Shown in pieces: positions 24,062 to 33,482 of a DNA stretch of 64,000 bases. Every line of letters begins with the position of its first letter. Position 1 is the stretch's first letter. Made by a program: the position numbers and the translations under genes. The stretch is from NCBI RefSeq assembly GCF_028657195.3, contig NZ_JANCPR020000007.1, forward strand, positions 186,001 through 250,000. Direction: 5' to 3'. The stretch is from Streptomyces iconiensis (lineage in GTDB: Bacteria > Actinomycetota > Actinomycetes > Streptomycetales > Streptomycetaceae). The notes beneath the pieces were generated by a model. That model was not told the origin of the DNA. It ran no database searches and saw only the letters and a list, made by a program, of their open reading frames with translations.

Positions 24062-24381
24062 CCTGGTTCTTCATGACCGGCGCCATCCTGACTGAAGTCG
24101 CCGCCACGCTGTCACTGCGGATGGCATCTCAGGGTGGCGGCAAGAAGTGGCTCGTCGCGGTGCTCGTCGGCTACCTGGCCGCGTTCGCCTTCCTCACCCT
24201 GACACTGGACGGCGGCCTCGCCCTCGGTATCGCCTACGGCATCTGGGCGGCGAGCGGCGTGGCACTGACCGCCGTGGCCTCTCACGTCCTGTGGCAGGAA
24301 CCTCTCACCAAGGTCATGGGGCTGGGTATCGGCCTCATCGTCATCGGCGTCCTGTGCATCGAACTCGGCGCCGCCCACTGA
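24058..24381 (+). CDS. Small multidrug resistance (SMR) transporter, subunit 2
   Basis: A 107-residue four-helix SMR protein. The essential Glu is at position 13 (AILTEVAATLSLRMAS), with GIAYGIWAASGVALTAVA and VLCIELG later. The ATG overlaps the stop of SMR subunit 1. It differs from subunit 1 in loop charge, as in paired SMR proteins that insert with opposite topology. A perfect hairpin terminator begins at its stop codon. Confidence 0.92.
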   Translation: MTWFFMTGAILTEVAATLSLRMASQGGGKKWLVAVLVGYLAAFAFLTLTLDGGLALGIAYGIWAASGVALTAVASHVLWQEPLTKVMGLGIGLIVIGVLCIELGAAH

Positions 24382-24421
24382 GACCTGCTTCCCCCGCCGT
24401 CGGCGGGGGAAGCAGGTCTCA
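24379..24421 (+). terminator. Perfect 20-bp stem terminator of the SMR operon
   Basis: Beginning with the TGA stop itself, TGAGACCTGCTTCCCCCGCC pairs completely with the following GGCGGGGG...TCTCA across a three-base loop. The stop codon is inside the stem. Confidence 0.9.
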
Positions 24422-24568
24422 CCTCACCAGCCGCTGGACCGGGGACACACCCTGGACGGAGGGAGCAAAGGGGGCGCCGACGACGGCGTCGGTCGGGTCG
24501 GCAGTGGAGCCTACGCTTCCGCCCCACCGGGTCAAGAAGGGCTGCGCGGTTCCCATAGGGTTGCGATC

Positions 24569-25408
24569 ATGTCTTCGTCAAACGATCCCCAGCGCGCCGC
24601 GCGGCGCGAGCCGTTCATCCGGATACCGGCAAGCCGGAAGAGGAAAACCCTGGTCGTGGCCCTCGGTATCGGCATGGCCCTCGCTCTGAGCGGGTGCAAC
24701 GACGACACGGGCAAGTCCAAGGACAAGGACACCGACTCGGCCAAGAAGCCCTCGGCTGAGTCGTCACCGTTGTCACCGTCCTCGGCGCCCGCGGGCCCCT
24801 CGGGCAACAAGCCGCTGGTGGCGGGGTGGCAGACACAGACGGGGAAGAAGCACCACTTCCGCTACGACGTGCCGGCCAAGGCCAAGAAGTGGAAGGTCCT
24901 CGACAAGGGCATGGCCCTCTCCTACACGGACAAGGGCGGCAAGCCGATCGTCGTCATGACGGGAGCCGCCAACTACCGTGAGGGCGGCTGCAGTTCGAGC
25001 CCCAACCCGAAGGCGTTGGGCGAGGCGGGCAAGGGTCAGCTCGCCACGGTCGGTACCACAGGCGGCGGCAAGGACGGCTCGCTCCAGGAGAACGCCCGCA
25101 ACTGGGCGGGCAACTGGGGCTTCGCCGCGTACGGCGGCGAGGAGCACAAGCCCAAGGTCAAGGTCAGCACCCCCAAGCCGCTGAAGCAGGGCGGTATCGA
25201 GGGCTACACCGCGACCGCCAAGGTCACCGTCACCAACCGGCCGGGCTCCTGCGTCCCGCCGACCGCTGTCGTGCACAGCATCGCGCAGAAGCTCCCCGAC
25301 GGCACCATGCACGGCTGGGTGATCTACGCGGACCAGGGGGTCCCGAACGCGCTGACCCCCACCGAGATCAAGAAGATCATGAGCACCGTCAGGTCGACGG
25401 ACAGCTGA
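24569..25408 (+). CDS. Secreted lipoprotein of unknown function
   Basis: A 279-residue predicted lipoprotein. After a basic N-terminus (RKRKTLVVALG) and a hydrophobic stretch, the lipobox LALSGC gives the lipidated Cys at about residue 43. A Ser/Lys/Asp/Pro linker of about 35 residues follows, then a domain of about 200 residues with paired cysteines (GGCSSSPN; PGSCVPP) and aromatic-rich strands, of the kind labelled as a domain of unknown function in Streptomyces. It probably sits on the outer face of the membrane. It is monocistronic with no helpful neighbours. The function is not recognised. Confidence 0.8.
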   Translation: MSSSNDPQRAARREPFIRIPASRKRKTLVVALGIGMALALSGCNDDTGKSKDKDTDSAKKPSAESSPLSPSSAPAGPSGNKPLVAGWQTQTGKKHHFRYDVPAKAKKWKVLDKGMALSYTDKGGKPIVVMTGAANYREGGCSSSPNPKALGEAGKGQLATVGTTGGGKDGSLQENARNWAGNWGFAAYGGEEHKPKVKVSTPKPLKQGGIEGYTATAKVTVTNRPGSCVPPTAVVHSIAQKLPDGTMHGWVIYADQGVPNALTPTEIKKIMSTVRSTDS

Positions 25409-25447
25409 CGCCGTACGCGCCAGGGCCGCGCGGCGGCCCTCCGCCTC

Positions 25448-25486
25448 GCTGCCCGGGACCCGGCGCCGTCCCCGGTCCCGGGCAGC
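25448..25486. terminator. Hairpin between convergent genes
   Basis: GCTGCCCGGGACC pairs with GGTCCCGGGCAGC (13-bp arms) between the lipoprotein gene and the GH87 gene, which converge here. It probably serves both. Confidence 0.75.
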
Positions 25487-25525
25487 CGTGCGTACGGTGG
25501 CGGCCCGGGACCGGAGACGTGTGCC

Positions 25526-28156
25526 TCACTCGATGGTGACCTTGAACGTGGATGTCGTGTTACGTACGTCCTCCGCGTTGTCCCGCAGGGTAAGCCCGCG
25601 GAACGTCGCCTGACCCACGGCGGGTCCCTGTCCCGCCTCGGGCATCTCGTTGGCCCAGATCCCGAAGCCGGACTTGTGGTCGTACTCGTCGCCGCTCCTC
25701 TTCGCCCCGGAGATCGTCACGTCGCTCAACTCCGTGTCCTCGACCGGGTTCTGCGGCTGTCCTCCCACGTAGTTCGTCTGGAACATGATCCCGTGGTACG
25801 TCGGGTCCGTGATCTCCGCGCCCTTCACCCGGATCGCCTTGAACGGCTTCGAGGCCGAGAACATCCAGATGCCGGGGAAGGTCTGACCGTTCCAGAAGTG
25901 GCCGCCCGCGCGCTCGATGCCCAGGTTCTCGAACGTGGTCTGCCCCGGCCCGAACCCGTTCATCGGGAAGCCGAAGTCCAGCGAAGAGATGGTCACTCCG
26001 GAGTAGACCAGGGTGTCCGTGACCCGGATGTTGCGGAAGGTGTTGAGCTGGCCGCCGTAGACGGCCAGGCCGGCGGCCCGCCAGGTGAGCTTCGAGGTCA
26101 GGTTCTCGTAGACGTTGTTCGTCTGCTCGCCGCCGCCCGAGTCCAGCGCGGAGAACAGCGCGAACGAGTCGTCACCCGTTGACCTGGTCTCGTTGTTGGT
26201 CACCAGGTTGTCGCTGGAGCCGTTGGTCATGTTCAGACCGTCGGCGAAGGTGTTGCGGATGCGGTTGTCCTTGAGCGTCATCCTGTCGGTGTTGGCGCCC
26301 CAGTAGAGGCAGACCATGTGCTCGGCCCAGATGTTCTCGATGGTGATGCCGGAGACGTTCTGGAAGTCGAAGACCTTGCCGGGGCCGTCGATGCGCGAGG
26401 TGTAGTTGCCGAAGTAGGCGAAGCCGGCGAACGTCGAGCCGTTCGCGCCGTTGTCGGCGCGGAAGCCGACATCGGTGTTCTCCTGTCCGGACGGTGCGTG
26501 GAAGCGGGTGAACCACGGCCCCGCACCGATCACCTTCACCGGCTTGCCGTAGACCTGGAACTTGCTGGACGTCTGGTAGTCGCCCGGCGGCAGATACACG
26601 CCCTGGATCTTCCCTGTGGTGTCCATCCTGGCCTGGTCCAGCGCGTTCTGTACGTCCTGGTGGCCGAACCCGGCAGGCTCGACGAACGCTCCGGAATCCG
26701 GGTTCGGCGTGGCGGAGACCTTCTCGAAATCGACGAAGTCGATCGCGTACGAGGAGGAGTTGTCCGCGTCCTTCTGGAGCCTGACCGTGCTCCCTGCCGG
26801 AACCGTACGGCCGAGGTCGAGCTGCGCCTCGTCGTAGATGTGCCGGGCCGGGCCGGCACCCGGGTTGTTGACCGGGGACGCCTCGGCGCCGTACAACCAG
26901 GCGTACTTGGACGTCAGATCCAGCGGCTTCACCTTCTCGCCGTCCACGTAGACGTTCAGCGTGGCGTTCGTCCCGCCGCCGCCGGGCGCGTCCGGAATGG
27001 AGAAGCGGGTGGCCAGGGTGTTGGTCTCGGCCGCGGTCGTGAACTCGACGTACTGGCCGGTCTCCTTGAGCGTCACGGCCTTACGCCCCGACGCCTCGCC
27101 CGCCAGGTCGCCGATCTTCCGGTTGGCCCCGACCACCTGGGCGCCTCCGCCCGCGGTGCCCGCCTCCGCCTCGACGGTGGTGTACGGCATGTCGGCGCCG
27201 GTCGCCGCGCCGGTCGTTGCGCCGCCCTTGACGGTCTTGGCGGCCTTGACGGTCTCGGCGGACCCGGCAGCCTTGGTGGCCTTGGTACTACCCGCGCCCT
27301 TCGCGAGTCCGGCGCCGCTGCGGGGCGGCTTGAAGGCCGCGCGCGGGGAGCTTTCGCCCGCCGCGACGGTACGGGTGGCCGCGCGGCTGTCGGGGGACTG
27401 GTTGCCCGCCGCGTCCCGGGCCCGCACTGTGTAGTCGACGGAATCGGCCTTCCGCGCGGTGCCGCCCGGCGCCATGGTGTCCTTCCAGCGCGTCGCCTTC
27501 GCGGGCAGCCCGGCGCGCAGCCGGCCGTCGGCGTAGACGTCGTAGCCGGCGACTCCCGGTATCCGTTCCCAGCGCAGCGTCGCACCGTCCAGCCGGACGC
27601 CGCGCGGCGTCTTCGGGGGAGCGGTGTCGCCCGACTTCGCGCGGTACACGGCGAGTTCGCCGACCCGGTGGGCCCCGGCCACCCGGACGTACCTGACCGG
27701 CGCCCCGTCCAGCCGCAGTGTGACCTCGCCCTTGCGTGCCCGCGCGTCGGACAGCTCCACGAAGTCCCGGCCGTTGACGGAGCCCTGGAGCTGTACCCGC
27801 TGTGCCTTGCCGGGCAGCTTGAGTTCCACCCGGTCCAGGCGGCGGGTCGCGCCGAGGTCGGCCCGCACCCAGCGTGAGGTGCTGCCCTTCGCGTACGACC
27901 GGGGGTCGCCGTCGTGCGCGCGGGCCGCCCCGTCGCCGGTGAGGTGGACGGGGAGGGGCCCGGCACCCTTGCCGGCCGCCGCGCCGTCGGGCGCGGCCTC
28001 GGCGGAGAACGCCTGCCAGCCGGTCGCCAGCAGTCCGGTGCTGAGCACGGCGGCCAGCACGGACCGCCAGGCCCTTCGGCGCGGGGCGCCGCGTGGGGAG
28101 CTGCGCGGAGCCGCGCGTGGAGTGGTGCGTGGAGTGGTGCGTCTTGTGGTGCCCAT
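25526..28156 (-). CDS. Secreted GH87 alpha-1,3-glucanase (mutanase/mycodextranase type) with binding modules
   Basis: An 876-residue exported glycoside hydrolase of family 87, which cleaves alpha-1,3-linked glucan. A long Arg/Thr/Pro-rich N-terminus leads to a signal helix (SVLAAVLSTGLLATGW). Residues about 68-175 resemble a discoidin-type carbohydrate-binding module, 180-265 a fibronectin-III-like domain, and an Ala/Lys/Thr linker (270-320) follows. Residues 325-480 resemble CBM35/CBM6, and 490-876 form a beta-helix. Three acidic residues, Asp639 (FADGLN) and Asp662/Asp663 (STGDDSF), have the same 23 and 1 spacing as the catalytic aspartates of the GH87 enzyme Agl-KA. It lies 42 bp after the GH13 gene, so probably in one operon with the importer. 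Confidence 0.87.
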   Translation of the reverse strand: MGTTRRTTPRTTPRAAPRSSPRGAPRRRAWRSVLAAVLSTGLLATGWQAFSAEAAPDGAAAGKGAGPLPVHLTGDGAARAHDGDPRSYAKGSTSRWVRADLGATRRLDRVELKLPGKAQRVQLQGSVNGRDFVELSDARARKGEVTLRLDGAPVRYVRVAGAHRVGELAVYRAKSGDTAPPKTPRGVRLDGATLRWERIPGVAGYDVYADGRLRAGLPAKATRWKDTMAPGGTARKADSVDYTVRARDAAGNQSPDSRAATRTVAAGESSPRAAFKPPRSGAGLAKGAGSTKATKAAGSAETVKAAKTVKGGATTGAATGADMPYTTVEAEAGTAGGGAQVVGANRKIGDLAGEASGRKAVTLKETGQYVEFTTAAETNTLATRFSIPDAPGGGGTNATLNVYVDGEKVKPLDLTSKYAWLYGAEASPVNNPGAGPARHIYDEAQLDLGRTVPAGSTVRLQKDADNSSSYAIDFVDFEKVSATPNPDSGAFVEPAGFGHQDVQNALDQARMDTTGKIQGVYLPPGDYQTSSKFQVYGKPVKVIGAGPWFTRFHAPSGQENTDVGFRADNGANGSTFAGFAYFGNYTSRIDGPGKVFDFQNVSGITIENIWAEHMVCLYWGANTDRMTLKDNRIRNTFADGLNMTNGSSDNLVTNNETRSTGDDSFALFSALDSGGGEQTNNVYENLTSKLTWRAAGLAVYGGQLNTFRNIRVTDTLVYSGVTISSLDFGFPMNGFGPGQTTFENLGIERAGGHFWNGQTFPGIWMFSASKPFKAIRVKGAEITDPTYHGIMFQTNYVGGQPQNPVEDTELSDVTISGAKRSGDEYDHKSGFGIWANEMPEAGQGPAVGQATFRGLTLRDNAEDVRNTTSTFKVTIE

Positions 28157-28198
28157 GACATTCCCTTCTGTGGGGAGAGGGAGGCGGCCGTGCCCGGG

Positions 28199-29827
28199 TC
28201 AGGCCCGCAGCCAGACCGCCGTGTCCTGCGGCAGCGTGCCCACTGGTGTCAGGGGGCCGCTGGCCAGCAGAAGTTCGGAGTGCGCTGGGAGCATCACGTC
28301 CGGTGCTCCGAGGTTGACCACGCACAGCAGAGTGCCGCCGTCGCCGCGGCTGCCGTCGTCCCCGGCTCCGGCGCCGGGGAGGCCGGCTCCGTCGCCGTGC
28401 GGCATGCTCCGCGCGAACGACAGCACGTGCGGGTCGTCCGTACGCAGCCAGCGCAGGGGGCCGGCGTCGCGGAAGGAGCTGCGCAGCCGCAGCGCCGTGC
28501 GGTAGAGCGCGAGCATCGAGTCCGGGTCCGTGGCCTGCCGTTCGGCGGCGTAGCGCTCCCAGCCGTCGGGGCGAGGCAGCCAGGAAGGGCCGTCGCCGTC
28601 GGCTGACCAGGGCAGCGGTACCCGGCAGCCGTCCCGGCCCGGATCCACGCCGCCCGACCGCGCGTGCATCGGATCCTGGATCAGTTCGCGCGGGATCTCG
28701 GCCTCGGGCAGGCCCAGTTCCTCGCCCTGGTAGAGGTAGACGGAGCCGGGCAGGGCCAGGGAGAGCAGTGCGGCGGCGCGCGCCCTGCGGGTGCCCAGCG
28801 CCAGGTCGCTGCGGACCCCGAACCGCTTGCGCTCGAAGGCGAACCCGGTGTCCTCGGCCCGCCCGTAACGCGTGACCGTACGCGTCACGTCATGGTTGGC
28901 CAGCACCCACGTGGCGGGCGCTCCGACCGGGGCGTGCGCTGCGAGCGTGAGGTCGATGGAAGCGCGCAGCTCGACCGCGTCCCACGGGCGGGCCAGGAAG
29001 TCGAAGTTGAAGGCGGTGTGCAGCTCGTCGGGGCGCAGATAGCGGGCGAAGCGTTCGGCGTCGGGCAGCCAGATCTCGCCGATCAGCACGGCCCCGTACT
29101 CCTCCGCGATCCGCCGCCAGGAGCGGTAGACGCCGTGCAGCTCCGGCCTGTCGTGGAAGGGATGCGGGCCCGCTTCGGCGTCGCGCGGCATGTCGGGCAG
29201 CCCTTCGGCCTTGGCGAGCAGCGCGGCCGAGTCGATCCGTACGCCTGCCGCGCCGCGGTCGAGCCAGAACCGCAGGACGTCCTCGTGTTCCTGGCGCACC
29301 TTCGGGTGGCTCCAGTTGAGGTCCGGCTGTTCGGGAGTGAACAGGTGCAAATACCACTGGCCGCTCCCGGTGCGCGACCAGGGCACGCCGCCGAACTCGC
29401 TCACCCAGTCGTTCGGCGGCTCGGGGGAGGGCGGGCTGAAGTGGAACAGTTCCTGTTCCGGCGAGCCAGGCCCGGCGGCGAGCGCCGCCCTGAACCACGG
29501 GTGCTGGTCCGAGACATGGTTCGGCACGATGTCCACGATGGTGCGCAGGCCCAGCTCACGCGCCTCGGCGAGCAGCTTCTCCGCCTCGGCGAGGGTGCCG
29601 AAGGCCGGGTCGATGGTGCGGTAGTCGGCGACGTCGTAGCCGCCGTCGGCGAGCGGCGAGAGGTACCACGGGGTGAACCACAGCGCGTCCACGCCGAGTT
29701 CGGCCAGATACGGCAGCCGGGCGCGGACGCCGGCCAGATCGCCGGTGCCGTCGCCGTTCCCGTCGGCGAAGGAGCGTACGTACACCTGATAGATGGCAGC
29801 GCTGCGCCACCAGTCCGTGGGGGACAA
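28199..29827 (-). CDS. GH13 alpha-glucosidase, intracellular
   Basis: A 542-residue GH13 (subfamily 23/30-like) exo-glucosidase with no signal peptide. The (beta/alpha)8 motifs are DIVPNHVSD (99-107), GVRIDSA with nucleophile Asp199, IGEIWL with acid/base Glu251, and ANHD with Asp313. It should hydrolyse imported alpha-gluco-oligosaccharides to glucose. The start is TTG with AAAGGA eight bases upstream; the reading begins SPTDWWRSAAIYQVYVRSF as is typical. It follows the importer genes after 93 bp and precedes the GH87 gene. Linkage specificity (1,4, 1,6 or 1,3) cannot be told from motifs. Confidence 0.92.
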   Translation of the reverse strand: MSPTDWWRSAAIYQVYVRSFADGNGDGTGDLAGVRARLPYLAELGVDALWFTPWYLSPLADGGYDVADYRTIDPAFGTLAEAEKLLAEARELGLRTIVDIVPNHVSDQHPWFRAALAAGPGSPEQELFHFSPPSPEPPNDWVSEFGGVPWSRTGSGQWYLHLFTPEQPDLNWSHPKVRQEHEDVLRFWLDRGAAGVRIDSAALLAKAEGLPDMPRDAEAGPHPFHDRPELHGVYRSWRRIAEEYGAVLIGEIWLPDAERFARYLRPDELHTAFNFDFLARPWDAVELRASIDLTLAAHAPVGAPATWVLANHDVTRTVTRYGRAEDTGFAFERKRFGVRSDLALGTRRARAAALLSLALPGSVYLYQGEELGLPEAEIPRELIQDPMHARSGGVDPGRDGCRVPLPWSADGDGPSWLPRPDGWERYAAERQATDPDSMLALYRTALRLRSSFRDAGPLRWLRTDDPHVLSFARSMPHGDGAGLPGAGAGDDGSRGDGGTLLCVVNLGAPDVMLPAHSELLLASGPLTPVGTLPQDTAVWLRA

Positions 29828-29920
29828 GGGAGGAGTCCTTTCGTACGGGTCGTACGGGAGCAGCCGAGGAGGGGCGGACCGCCTGCGGGCCGGCCGTGTA
29901 CGGTCGAACAGCCGGACGGG

Positions 29921-30802
29921 TCAGCCCTTGAGGCTGCCCGCGCCGAGACCGGCGACGATCTGCCGCTGGAAGACCAGGAACAGCGCGATCAGCGGCAGCG
30001 AGGCCATCACGAGGCCCGCGACCAGGCTGTTGAGCGGGGTGTCCTGGGCGACGCGCTGGAGGAACACGCTCAGCGGTTGCCTCGCCGGATCGGGCAGCAC
30101 CAGCAGCGGCCAGAGGAAGTCCTTCCACGCGGTGACGACCGAGAGGATCGACACCACGGCGAGGATCGGCCGGGAGAGGGGCAGCACGATCCGCCACATC
30201 GTGCCGAACGGTCCCGCGCCGTCGATCCGCGCGGCGTCCAGGAGTTCGTCGGGGACGCGGTCGAAGAAGTTCTTGAGGATGTAGATGTTGAAGGCGTTGG
30301 CCGCAGCGGGCAGCCAGACCGCGCTGGGGCTGTTTATCAGGTTCCGGTTGATCAGCGGAACGTCGACCACGGTGAGGTAGACCGGCACCAGCAGCGCGGT
30401 GGCGGGCATCATCAGGGTGACCAGCATCAGTCCCAGCACCACGTTCCCGAACCTGGGCCGCAGCTTGGACAGCGCGTAGGCGGCGGGCACCTGCACAGCG
30501 AGCTGGATCAGCCAGGCGCCGCCCGCCAGCAGCACCGTGTTGAGGAAGTAGCGGGTCAGGTCCATCTCGCGCCAGGCACGGGCGTAGTTCTCCGGGTGCC
30601 ACTCCGAGGGGACGTACGTCGGCGGGTTCTGCGCCAGCTCGGTGGGTGACTTCATCGCGCCCGTCGCCGCCCAGTACAGCGGCACGAGGAAGGCGACCGT
30701 GAACAGCGCCAGCGCCAGGGCCAGCACCGACCAGTAGATCAGCCTCCCCTTGCGGGTGCGCAGTACGGCGGGGCGTACGAGCGTGCGGGTCGAGGCGGCC
30801 AT
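29921..30802 (-). CDS. ABC sugar importer permease, MalG type
   Basis: A 293-residue inner-membrane permease with six helices. The cytoplasmic coupling motif is DAARIDGAGPFGTMWRIVLPLSRPIL (about residues 188-213). Start overlaps the upstream permease stop (TGATG) with AAGGAGG before it. It works with the MalF-type permease, the lipoprotein binding protein and an ATPase encoded elsewhere, since Streptomyces sugar importers of this class share the MsiK ATPase and none is encoded here. Confidence 0.93.
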   Translation of the reverse strand: MAASTRTLVRPAVLRTRKGRLIYWSVLALALALFTVAFLVPLYWAATGAMKSPTELAQNPPTYVPSEWHPENYARAWREMDLTRYFLNTVLLAGGAWLIQLAVQVPAAYALSKLRPRFGNVVLGLMLVTLMMPATALLVPVYLTVVDVPLINRNLINSPSAVWLPAAANAFNIYILKNFFDRVPDELLDAARIDGAGPFGTMWRIVLPLSRPILAVVSILSVVTAWKDFLWPLLVLPDPARQPLSVFLQRVAQDTPLNSLVAGLVMASLPLIALFLVFQRQIVAGLGAGSLKG

Positions 30803-31770
30803 CAGTCCTCCTTCGCGCTACGGGTGGCGCGCAGATAGAGCGCTGAGAACGCGGCGAGAACGAGGAGAAGCAGCAGGCTGAGCGCGCTCGCCGTGCCGAA
30901 GTCGTTGTAGACGAAGGCGTAGCGGTAGACGAGGAACATCACGGTGACCGTGGAGTCCTCCGGCCCGCCGCCCGTCATCACATAGGGCTCGGTGAACACC
31001 TGCATCGTCGCGACGATCTGCAGCAGCATCAGGACCAGCAGGACGAACCTGGTCTGCGGGACCGTGACATGGCGCAGCCGCTGCCACAGGTTCGCGCCGT
31101 CCAGCTCGGCGGCCTCGTACAGCTCACCGGGGATGGTCTGCAGCGCGGCCAGATAGATCAGCGTGGCGGTGCCCATGTTGGCCCAGGTGGAGACGATCAC
31201 CAGGGAGACCAGTGAGGTGGCGGAGGAGTCCAGCCACTGGGAGGTCGGCAGATGGAGGCCACGCAGGACCTCGTTGAGCAGCCCGGGCCCCGGGTCGTAG
31301 AACCACTTCCACATCAGCGCGACCACGACAGGCGGCAGCATCACCGGCAGATAGACCAGGATCCGGAAGTACGCGCGGGCGTGCCGGAACTCGTTGAGCA
31401 GCACCGCGGTAAGGAACGGCACGAAGAAGCCCAGCACCAGCGCGTACGCGGTGAACAGCGCGGTGTTGCGCCATGCCGTCGCCAGCAGCGGATCCCCGAA
31501 CAGCTTCTCGAAGTTGGCCAGGCCGGCCCAGGTGCTGCCGGTGGCGAAGTTGACGTGCTGGAAGCTCAGCAGCACATTGCGGATGATCGGCCACCACGAG
31601 AACAGAGCGAAGAGCAGTACGGCGGCGCACAGGAACCCGTATGCCGTCAGGTGCTCGCGCACGGAACGCCGGCGGCGTGCGGCACGCCGCTCCCGCGCCG
31701 CCGCGGCCGGCGGCGCGGGCACCGGCTCCTCCGGCCTGTCCGGCTTCTTGAGCGGGAGTGCGGTGGTCAT
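30802..31770 (-). CDS. ABC sugar importer permease, MalF type
   Basis: A 322-residue permease. An N-terminal cytoplasmic segment rich in Pro, Ala and Arg precedes the helices; the coupling motif is EAAELDGANLWQRLRHVTVPQTRFVLL. I take the ATG at 31770, which overlaps the binding-protein stop as TGATG; the frame remains open further upstream, but that is antisense-like sequence within the binding-protein gene. It pairs with the MalG-type permease immediately downstream. Confidence 0.92.
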   Translation of the reverse strand: MTTALPLKKPDRPEEPVPAPPAAAARERRAARRRRSVREHLTAYGFLCAAVLLFALFSWWPIIRNVLLSFQHVNFATGSTWAGLANFEKLFGDPLLATAWRNTALFTAYALVLGFFVPFLTAVLLNEFRHARAYFRILVYLPVMLPPVVVALMWKWFYDPGPGLLNEVLRGLHLPTSQWLDSSATSLVSLVIVSTWANMGTATLIYLAALQTIPGELYEAAELDGANLWQRLRHVTVPQTRFVLLVLMLLQIVATMQVFTEPYVMTGGGPEDSTVTVMFLVYRYAFVYNDFGTASALSLLLLLVLAAFSALYLRATRSAKED

Positions 31771-33143
31771 CAGGACGCGCTGTAGAGCTGGTTGACCTTC
31801 TTCTCGGCCGTGGCGAGAAGCGCGTCGATGTCGGCGTCCTTCTTGGTGAGGACCGCCTGCATCGCGTTGTCGAGCGCGGCATAGACCTGCTGCGCCTCGG
31901 GGGGTTCGGTCATACCGGGTATACGGGGCGCCGCGTCCATGAAGGACTGGTAGTTGGAGACGGGGACGTTGGCTTTCTCGCGCTTGGCCTTCTCCACCCG
32001 GTCGCGGACGGAGCCCTTCCAGATGTCCGGAGTGGGCGGCATGGGCAGCCCGATGGGCAGCTTCGCCTTCAGGGTGTCCTGGATGCTCCGCTCGACGAGA
32101 TCCGGGTTGAGGAACTTCCACTGGAGCCACTTGACCCCCGCCTTGACCTTCGCCGGCGGGGCCTTGGGATTGATCATGTAGCCCTCGCCGCCGATCAGCG
32201 TCGCCTTGGCGTCGGGTACGGGCGCGAAGCCGTAGTCCCGGTACTTGCCGCCGAACTGTTTGGCGATGACGGTGATGTTGTCGGCTGCCGAGACATACAT
32301 CCCGAGCTTGCCGCTGCCCATCATCCGCTGGACGTCCTCGGCCTGGAGCAGCTGCTTGCTGCCCATCGAGTCGTCCTTCCAGCGCATGTCGTGCAGGTCT
32401 TGGAGGGTGGCCTTGCCTGCCGCCGAGTTGAACGCGGCCTTCCACTTCCCGTCCTGTTCGGTGGCCATCCGGCCGCCACGCGAGAACAGCTCGGCTGTGA
32501 AGTGCCAGCCGCCCTGGTTGTTCTTGGAGAAGTCGGCGTATCCGGCGGTGTTGTCGCCGAGCTTCGCGATCTTCTTCGCCGCCGCGCGTACGTCGGCCCA
32601 CGTACGCGGCGGCTCGTCGGGGTCGAGGCCCGCCTTCTTGAACAGCGTGCGGTTGTAGAGCAGTCCCATCGAGTAGTTGGCGGTCGGCAGGCCGTACTGG
32701 CGGCCCTGCCCGTCCTGGAACACCTTCATCAGCTCGTCCTGCACGTCGTCGCGGTGCGGCATCTCCTTGACGTGGTCGGTGATGTCGGCCGCCTGCTTCT
32801 TCTCGATCAGACCGCGGGTGTCGGTGAAGTAGACGTAGAAGACGTCCTCCAACTTTCCGCCCGCCAGCTTGGCGTTGAACGTCTTCGGGTCCATGAAGCC
32901 CTCGTGCGGTACCACGTCGATGTCAGGGTTGGCCTTCTCGAACTGCTTCACATGCTTGTCGAAGAGCTTGCGCTCGAACGCCTGCGTAGTGGGCGGCTGC
33001 CCGTTGACGTCGAGCTTCACCTTGCCGCCCTCCGCACCGTCGGCGCCGTTGCCTTCGCTGCTCGTGCCGCAGGCGGCGAGGGCGGTCAGAGAGACGACGG
33101 TGGCGGTGGCGAGTGCGAGGGAACGGCTTCTCGTGGAGGACAT
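31770..33143 (-). CDS. ABC sugar importer solute-binding lipoprotein
   Basis: A 457-residue extracellular binding protein of the maltose/oligosaccharide class. Signal peptide with lipobox LAAC (Cys about residue 24), then mature sequence with the cluster B fold (RTWADVRAAAKKIAKLG, FSRGGRMATEQDGKWKAAFNS, MMGSGKLGMYVSAADN). The chosen ATG at 33143 has AGAGGGG upstream; an earlier in-frame start is unlikely because it precedes a typical signal peptide. First gene of the importer/GH13/GH87 operon. A -10-like TATATT (33219-33224, leftward) and TTGCAA lie upstream, near sequence similar to the LacI site at 34506. Confidence 0.92.
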   Translation of the reverse strand: MSSTRSRSLALATATVVSLTALAACGTSSEGNGADGAEGGKVKLDVNGQPPTTQAFERKLFDKHVKQFEKANPDIDVVPHEGFMDPKTFNAKLAGGKLEDVFYVYFTDTRGLIEKKQAADITDHVKEMPHRDDVQDELMKVFQDGQGRQYGLPTANYSMGLLYNRTLFKKAGLDPDEPPRTWADVRAAAKKIAKLGDNTAGYADFSKNNQGGWHFTAELFSRGGRMATEQDGKWKAAFNSAAGKATLQDLHDMRWKDDSMGSKQLLQAEDVQRMMGSGKLGMYVSAADNITVIAKQFGGKYRDYGFAPVPDAKATLIGGEGYMINPKAPPAKVKAGVKWLQWKFLNPDLVERSIQDTLKAKLPIGLPMPPTPDIWKGSVRDRVEKAKREKANVPVSNYQSFMDAAPRIPGMTEPPEAQQVYAALDNAMQAVLTKKDADIDALLATAEKKVNQLYSAS

Positions 33144-33286
33144 CGGTAACCCCTCTTGGCGGGAACGACGCGGGAGCGTGCGATGGCGCACACTCAAGCA
33201 CCGGCGTCAGAAGAGCGCAATATACCGAGCAGAACTTGCAAATGATTGACAGCTGATTCCGCCCCCTCCCGCCTACCCGAAGAGGG

Positions 33287-33316
33287 CGTGCCCCGAGAGA
33301 ACGTGCCCCGAGAGAA
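33287..33316. repeat. Tandem 15-bp repeat in the gap between importer and LacI genes
   Basis: CGTGCCCCGAGAGAA occurs twice in direct succession. The surrounding 33144-33482 contains the importer promoter region but no gene. Confidence 0.7.
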
Positions 33317-33482
33317 CGGGCCCGAAGGGGCGCGGGGAACTGCGCGAGCAACCACGGACAGGCCGCAGCCGCACAACGACCGCGCCGCCCAGGGCCGGGC
33401 GGCGCAACACGGCTCGGGCGGTGAGACCGTGCGTCGCAAAGCCCAGCGGCCTCTCGCGAGGTGAGGGACCCGTCGAGGCGGC

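Noticed and set aside
25526..28156. Polysaccharide lyase or pectinase identity for the beta-helix protein
   Set aside because: The three aspartates have the spacing of GH87 and the genomic context is alpha-glucan, so GH87 is preferred.
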